NCBI GenBank assembly: GCA_947074225.1
Contig: CAMTOX010000052.1
Location: 1 to 9,168 of the forward strand
Length of the DNA: 9,168 bases
Reading direction: 5' to 3'
From: an uncultured bacterium
Lineage (GTDB): Bacteria > Bacteroidota > Bacteroidia > Bacteroidales > Paludibacteraceae
How positions within the stretch are numbered: position 1 is the stretch's first letter; the number at the start of each line of letters is the position of its first letter. Shown here one piece after another: positions 6,726 to 9,168 of this stretch. The notes beneath the pieces are model-generated. The model saw only the letters and a program-made list of their open reading frames with translations. It was not told where the DNA came from and did not search any database. The translations under genes were made by a program, and so were the position numbers.

Positions 6726-6896
6726 ATATAGATGAAGCTACGGTAGCTCATTAGTAACAGTTGTTGGCTCCTGGTAGAACACTTCATACATACTTATGTG
6801 TAGAGCTTTGCCAGTATGTTTATACTGTTACAATTCTGTGGGTATACGTATTTTTTTAGTGCTAAATTTCAGGTAGATAATAATGCTATTTTTGGG
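6726..6896. other. Spacer between the terminator and control module B
   Basis: No gene is seen. AGCTAC-G-GTAGCT (6736-6748) is a 13-bp palindrome. GTAACAGT (6754-6761) and ACTGTTAC (6824-6831) are 8-bp reverse complements 70 bp apart. Either could be operator sites or chance. Confidence 0.35.
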
Positions 6897-7001
6897 TTAA
6901 TACCTAATTGTAATGGTTAAAGCCACTTTAATTACCTCATATTGGCATTAGAATCGCCATTATTAGGTATTTCAGAAAAGGTCTCTTTATGCTACTTTTG
7001 T
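6897..7001 (+). promoter_or_regulatory. Orphan promoter module (copy B of the receptor 2 control region)
   Basis: It aligns without gaps to 3971-4075 at a constant offset of 2926, with about 63 of 105 bases identical by hand count. The identities concentrate in AATACCTA (6899-6906), GTAATGGTT (6910-6918), TAGAATCGC (6949-6957), TTAGGTATTTCA (6963-6974) and CTACTTTTGT (6992-7001). Here the half-sites extend to a 9-bp perfect inverted pair, AATACCTAA / TTAGGTATT. The -7 box is TACTTTTG (6993-7000). It points rightwards, but no substantial ORF follows before the terminator at 7397-7430. Confidence 0.65.
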
Positions 7002-7153
7002 AATGTAAGGATGAGCTATTAATGAATAGCACAATGGAGTAAGAAGGTGAGTGGAACTTGTTAGATGTTGATTTTCTTTTCAATGAGAAGAGGTAAGGAT
7101 ACTAATTTTTACACTCCAAAACTCTTTCATTCTTTCAATAGTTTTTATAATCA

Positions 7154-7322
7154 CACTATAAATATAGTGGAAAAGAAATTTATTGTAACCTAATAGGGAC
7201 TCCTTTTTCATAACTTAATAATAGGTTTTAATCTGTTTGTTTTTTAGGAAAATGTAAAATTGTTTAGTTTATAACTCTCTATTAAAACCTCTCTTTTTTA
7301 GGTTACGATAAATTTCGGCCAC
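7154..7322. repeat. Nested inverted repeats (19-bp outer, 10-bp inner)
   Basis: The outer arms 7175-7193 and 7298-7316 are reverse complements at 18 of 19 positions (core GTAACCTAA / TTAGGTTAC); the exception, T7184 opposite G7307, is a wobble pair in plus-strand RNA. GTGG (7167-7170) and CCAC (7319-7322) extend the stem beyond a small internal loop. The inner arms AGGTTTTAAT (7223-7232) and ATTAAAACCT (7281-7290) are perfect. A 16-bp palindrome, CACTATA-AA-TATAGTG (7154-7169), abuts on the left. No flanking target-site duplication is visible, so a structured RNA is favoured over a MITE-like element. Confidence 0.65.
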
Positions 7323-7323
7323 A

Positions 7324-7362
7324 GATTAGTTTAGATTAATTTTTGATAAGTTTTTGATTAGT
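7324..7362. repeat. Short GATTA/GATAA repeats at 10-11 bp spacing
   Basis: GATTAGTTTA (7324), GATTAATTTTT (7334), GATAAGTTTTT (7345) and GATTAGT (7356) follow head to tail, with starts 10, 11 and 11 bp apart, one per helical turn. They lie just right of the nested inverted repeat. They could be a protein-binding array, a DNA bend, or chance in AT-rich sequence. Confidence 0.4.
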
Positions 7363-7396
7363 ACACTTCTGTATGGCATGTCATGGTGCCTGCAGC

Positions 7397-7430
7397 AAAA
7401 AGCCCCAATATGTGAATATTGGGGCTTTTT
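7397..7430. terminator. Bidirectional intrinsic terminator
   Basis: AAAAAGCCCCAATAT (7397-7411) and ATATTGGGGCTTTTT (7416-7430) are perfect 15-bp reverse complements around a 4-nt loop. The stem has U-tracts on both strands. On the minus strand it ends prs, 26 nt past its stop; on the plus strand it would end anything transcribed from 6993-7000. Confidence 0.93.
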
Positions 7431-7455
7431 CTATATTGTACTATAACCAACTGCT

Positions 7456-8394
7456 TTATAGTAAGTAGTGTGAGCTAATAGATTGGTTGTTGTAAACACT
7501 TTGAATGGTATCGGCAAAGATATCGGCAATAGAGATTATGCGAACTTTAGGACATTTAGAGTTGTCGAAAGGAATAGAATCAGTAATGATAAGCTCTTCC
7601 ATTTTAGAGTTCATGACATTCTCAATAGCTTTCCCCGACATTACCGCATGTGTAACCATAGCGCGTACGCTTAAAGCTCCATTTTCAATCATAAGGTCTG
7701 CAGCTTTACAAAGTGTATTAGCAGTGTCGGCCATATCGTCAACGATTAATACGTTCTTACCTTTTACATCGCCAATGATGGTCATATTGCTTACCATATT
7801 AGCTTTCTCGCGTGTTTTATGACAAAGTACTAATGGTGCATCCAAATGTTTAGCATAAGTGTGTGCACGTTTAGAACCACCCACATCTGGTGAAGCCACC
7901 ACAAGGTTTTCAAGTTGTAGATTGCGAATGAATGGGATAAATACTGTCGACGCATAGAGGTGATCTACAGGAACGTCGAAGAATCCTTGAATTTGATCGG
8001 CATGTAAATCCATAGTAATAACACGGTCTACACCAGCAGTACTCAAAAGGTCGGCAATGAGTTTTGCACCAATAGATACACGTGGTTTATCTTTACGATC
8101 TTGACGTGCCCAACCGAAATAAGGGATTACAGCAACAATTTTATAGGCCGAGGCGCGTTTTGCGGCATCGATCATAAGGAGTAGCTCCATTAAATTGTCG
8201 GTGTTTGGGAATGTAGATTGTATGAGATAAACGTAGCGTCCGCGTACTGTTTCTTCATACCAAACGGCAAATTCGCCGTCTGAAAAGTGTTGACAAGTTA
8301 CTTGTCCAAGCTCGCAATCGAGCGATTTGCAAATCTTTTCTGCCAGATAACGACTGTTCTGACCAGAAAATACTTTAAAAGGAAGATGGGACAT
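7456..8394 (-). CDS. prs: Ribose-phosphate pyrophosphokinase (PRPP synthetase)
   Basis: A 312-residue cytoplasmic class I PRPP synthetase, full family length. It transfers pyrophosphate from ATP to ribose 5-phosphate to make PRPP for purine, pyrimidine, NAD, His and Trp synthesis. Visible motifs: FSDGE (37-41); RQDRK (97-101) of the ATP-binding region; DLHADQIQGFFD (129-140) with the metal-binding His131; SPDVGG (168-173); catalytic flexible loop HKTREKAN (192-199) with Lys193 and Arg195; and the PRPP loop VLIVDDMADTANT (215-227) with Asp219/Asp220. Asn226 occupies the position where most homologues have Gly (DTAGT or DTGGT). ATG 8394 gives the usual N-terminus with the KVFSG strand. It is transcribed alone and convergently to the receptor block, from the promoter at 8450-8480 to the terminator at 7397-7430. 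It is a housekeeping gene, unrelated in function to the receptors. Confidence 0.98.
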   Translation of the reverse strand: MSHLPFKVFSGQNSRYLAEKICKSLDCELGQVTCQHFSDGEFAVWYEETVRGRYVYLIQSTFPNTDNLMELLLMIDAAKRASAYKIVAVIPYFGWARQDRKDKPRVSIGAKLIADLLSTAGVDRVITMDLHADQIQGFFDVPVDHLYASTVFIPFIRNLQLENLVVASPDVGGSKRAHTYAKHLDAPLVLCHKTREKANMVSNMTIIGDVKGKNVLIVDDMADTANTLCKAADLMIENGALSVRAMVTHAVMSGKAIENVMNSKMEELIITDSIPFDNSKCPKVRIISIADIFADTIQSVYNNQSISSHYLL

Positions 8395-8449
8395 ATGAGT
8401 TGTTGTTTAGGTTGTTAGTCCACGTTGGTAGGCTATTGCAATTTGAGTG

Positions 8450-8480
8450 CAAAGATACTCCTTTGTAATAACTTAAACAA
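8450..8480 (-). promoter_or_regulatory. prs promoter
   Basis: Read on the minus strand, TTG (8480-8478) and TATCTTTG (8457-8450) match the Bacteroidota -33 and -7 elements with 20-bp spacing. Initiation would fall near 8443-8446, leaving a leader of about 50 nt before ATG 8394. Confidence 0.7.
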
Positions 8481-9168
8481 TAAATGAATCTGAAAAATAG
8501 TGATTGTTTGCATTTAATTATTTTGACTCTTTTATTTGCTTAAAATTTGCGCTTTGTTCTGCTGTTTTTTCTTCTTTATTCTTACTTTTAGCATTCTTAT
8601 AATATCATTCTTCTATTATTTTGCACTCTCTTTTTTTGTGACTTTTTTTCTCTCTTTGCAAGTTTATTCGTAACTCTCTTTCAAAATTATCTGATTTCGT
8701 TTTGGCTGGTTTGAAATGTGAAAATCAAGAAATAGTAGCATAGCTACATTAGCTCTATAATTGTATAGATTTAATAAGGATTGTTTTTCTCTACGAAATG
8801 GTCTTACACTCTTATTTTATCTCTGTTTTACATTCATTCTTTTTTTATCTATTAATAGGTATGATACAATACATGGTAATAAGTATCTCTAATATCATTT
8901 GATTAAGACGGTTTTATATTTACTATTTATTTTACAAAGATCGTTACTTCTTCTATATCAATACGTAGTTATAAAGTTCCTATCATATGGAACAATTAAG
9001 TATAGTTCCATTGTTTTGTCGATGCTTTTTAGAGTAACTCAGATATACTATTACTAGTTGTTTTAATCTTACTCTTAATCAATAAGTATGACTTTATAAA
9101 CAAGAGTAATTAGTGCGTTGTATTTTTAGTATATATTAATGTTAATTTGTTTATTTTTAATAAATAGA
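8481..9168. other. AT-rich tail with no convincing gene
   Basis: About 690 bp with no ORF that looks coding; the best is 34 hydrophobic codons at 8798-8902. 8521-8680 is strongly pyrimidine-biased on the plus strand, with many C/T runs. Other structures are the alternating GTTCC/GGAAC elements at 8976-9011 and an 8-bp inverted repeat TTACTCTT / AAGAGTAA (9069-9076, 9102-9109). No promoter meeting both box and spacing criteria was found on either strand. Confidence 0.5.
8976..9011. repeat. Alternating GTTCC-GGAAC-GTTCC elements, mutually exclusive hairpins
   Basis: GTTCC (8976-8980) can pair with GGAAC (8989-8993). The same GGAAC, within ATGGAAC (8987-8993), can instead pair with GTTCCAT (9005-9011) as a 7-bp stem. 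Such alternatives resemble a switch, but no adjacent gene or promoter supports that reading. Confidence 0.4.

Larger units (their letters stand above)
7005..7430 (+). ncRNA. Putative structured non-coding transcript from the orphan promoter
   Basis: Between the promoter at 6993-7000 and the terminator at 7397-7430 there are about 425 nt with no coding sequence longer than a 42-codon ORF (7065-7193, start MLIFFSMRRG, unsupported). The 5' end would carry the hairpin GCTATT-AATG-AATAGC (7015-7030), followed by the nested inverted repeats at 7154-7322. The T-G pair in the main stem is compatible with plus-strand RNA. I recognise no known RNA family: no tRNA-like end, and no tmRNA, RNase P or SRP signature. 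The transcript is inferred, not shown; a decayed gene or a long regulatory spacer would explain the same sequence. Confidence 0.3.

Noticed and set aside
7065..7193. 42-codon ORF in the orphan transcript (starts MLIFFSMRRG)
   Set aside because: It ends inside the long inverted repeat, has no recognisable domain or start signal, and its length is within chance for AT-rich DNA. Kept only as a note under the RNA candidate.
7002..7390. Remnant of a third TonB receptor after the orphan promoter
   Set aside because: No stretch in any frame resembles the signal peptide, the carboxypeptidase-regulatory-like domain or the plug of the two intact copies. Similarity to the receptor 2 locus stops at the -7 box.
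7483..7822. Plus-strand ORFs overlapping prs
   Set aside because: They are antisense to highly conserved Prs sequence and have no features of their own.
8798..8902. 34-codon hydrophobic ORF in the AT-rich tail
   Set aside because: T-rich DNA encodes hydrophobic residues by default. There is no promoter with both boxes and no supporting context.

Overview
The window looks like one end of an assembled contig from an AT-rich Bacteroidota, most likely Bacteroidales. The clues are TonB-dependent receptors with an N-terminal carboxypeptidase-regulatory-like domain, promoters matching the Bacteroidota consensus (-33 TTG / -7 TAnnTTTG), and starts with no clear Shine-Dalgarno. Positions 1-52 are not genomic: they match an Illumina P7/i7 index adapter left on the contig end. 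Genomic sequence begins near 53.

Layout. A DUF488 (YeaO-like) gene (143-496, +) is followed by a gene-poor stretch with a long perfect hairpin (525-569) and a GC-rich array of 11-bp repeats in inverted arrangement (634-703). Next, a strong promoter lies almost on top of the ATG of a small membrane-anchored His-rich protein (881-1237, +). A 324-bp gap then leads to two tandem 766-aa outer-membrane TonB-dependent receptors (1562-3862 and 4114-6414, +). These align without a single gap and are about 81% identical by hand count. A good intrinsic terminator (6689-6725) ends the block. After a second promoter-like module and a gene-less interval comes prs, ribose-phosphate pyrophosphokinase (7456-8394, -), with its own promoter. 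The window ends in about 690 bp of AT-rich sequence without a convincing gene.

How the parts work together. The His-rich protein and the receptors look like an uptake locus for a transition metal or metal complex: the small protein could bind metal outside the inner membrane while the receptors import across the outer membrane. This is inferred from His/Cys content and gene order; the substrate cannot be read from the sequence.

The most interesting signal is regulatory. The 105 bp ending in the -7 box of receptor 2 align ungapped with a second copy at 6897-7001. Five blocks are identical, including half-sites AATACCTA and TTAGGTATT exactly 64 bp apart, while the sequence between them has drifted. 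The second copy drives no recognisable gene. It points into about 430 nt holding a 19-bp inverted repeat with a nested 10-bp one, and ending at an intrinsic terminator. This could be an unannotated structured RNA co-regulated with the receptor.
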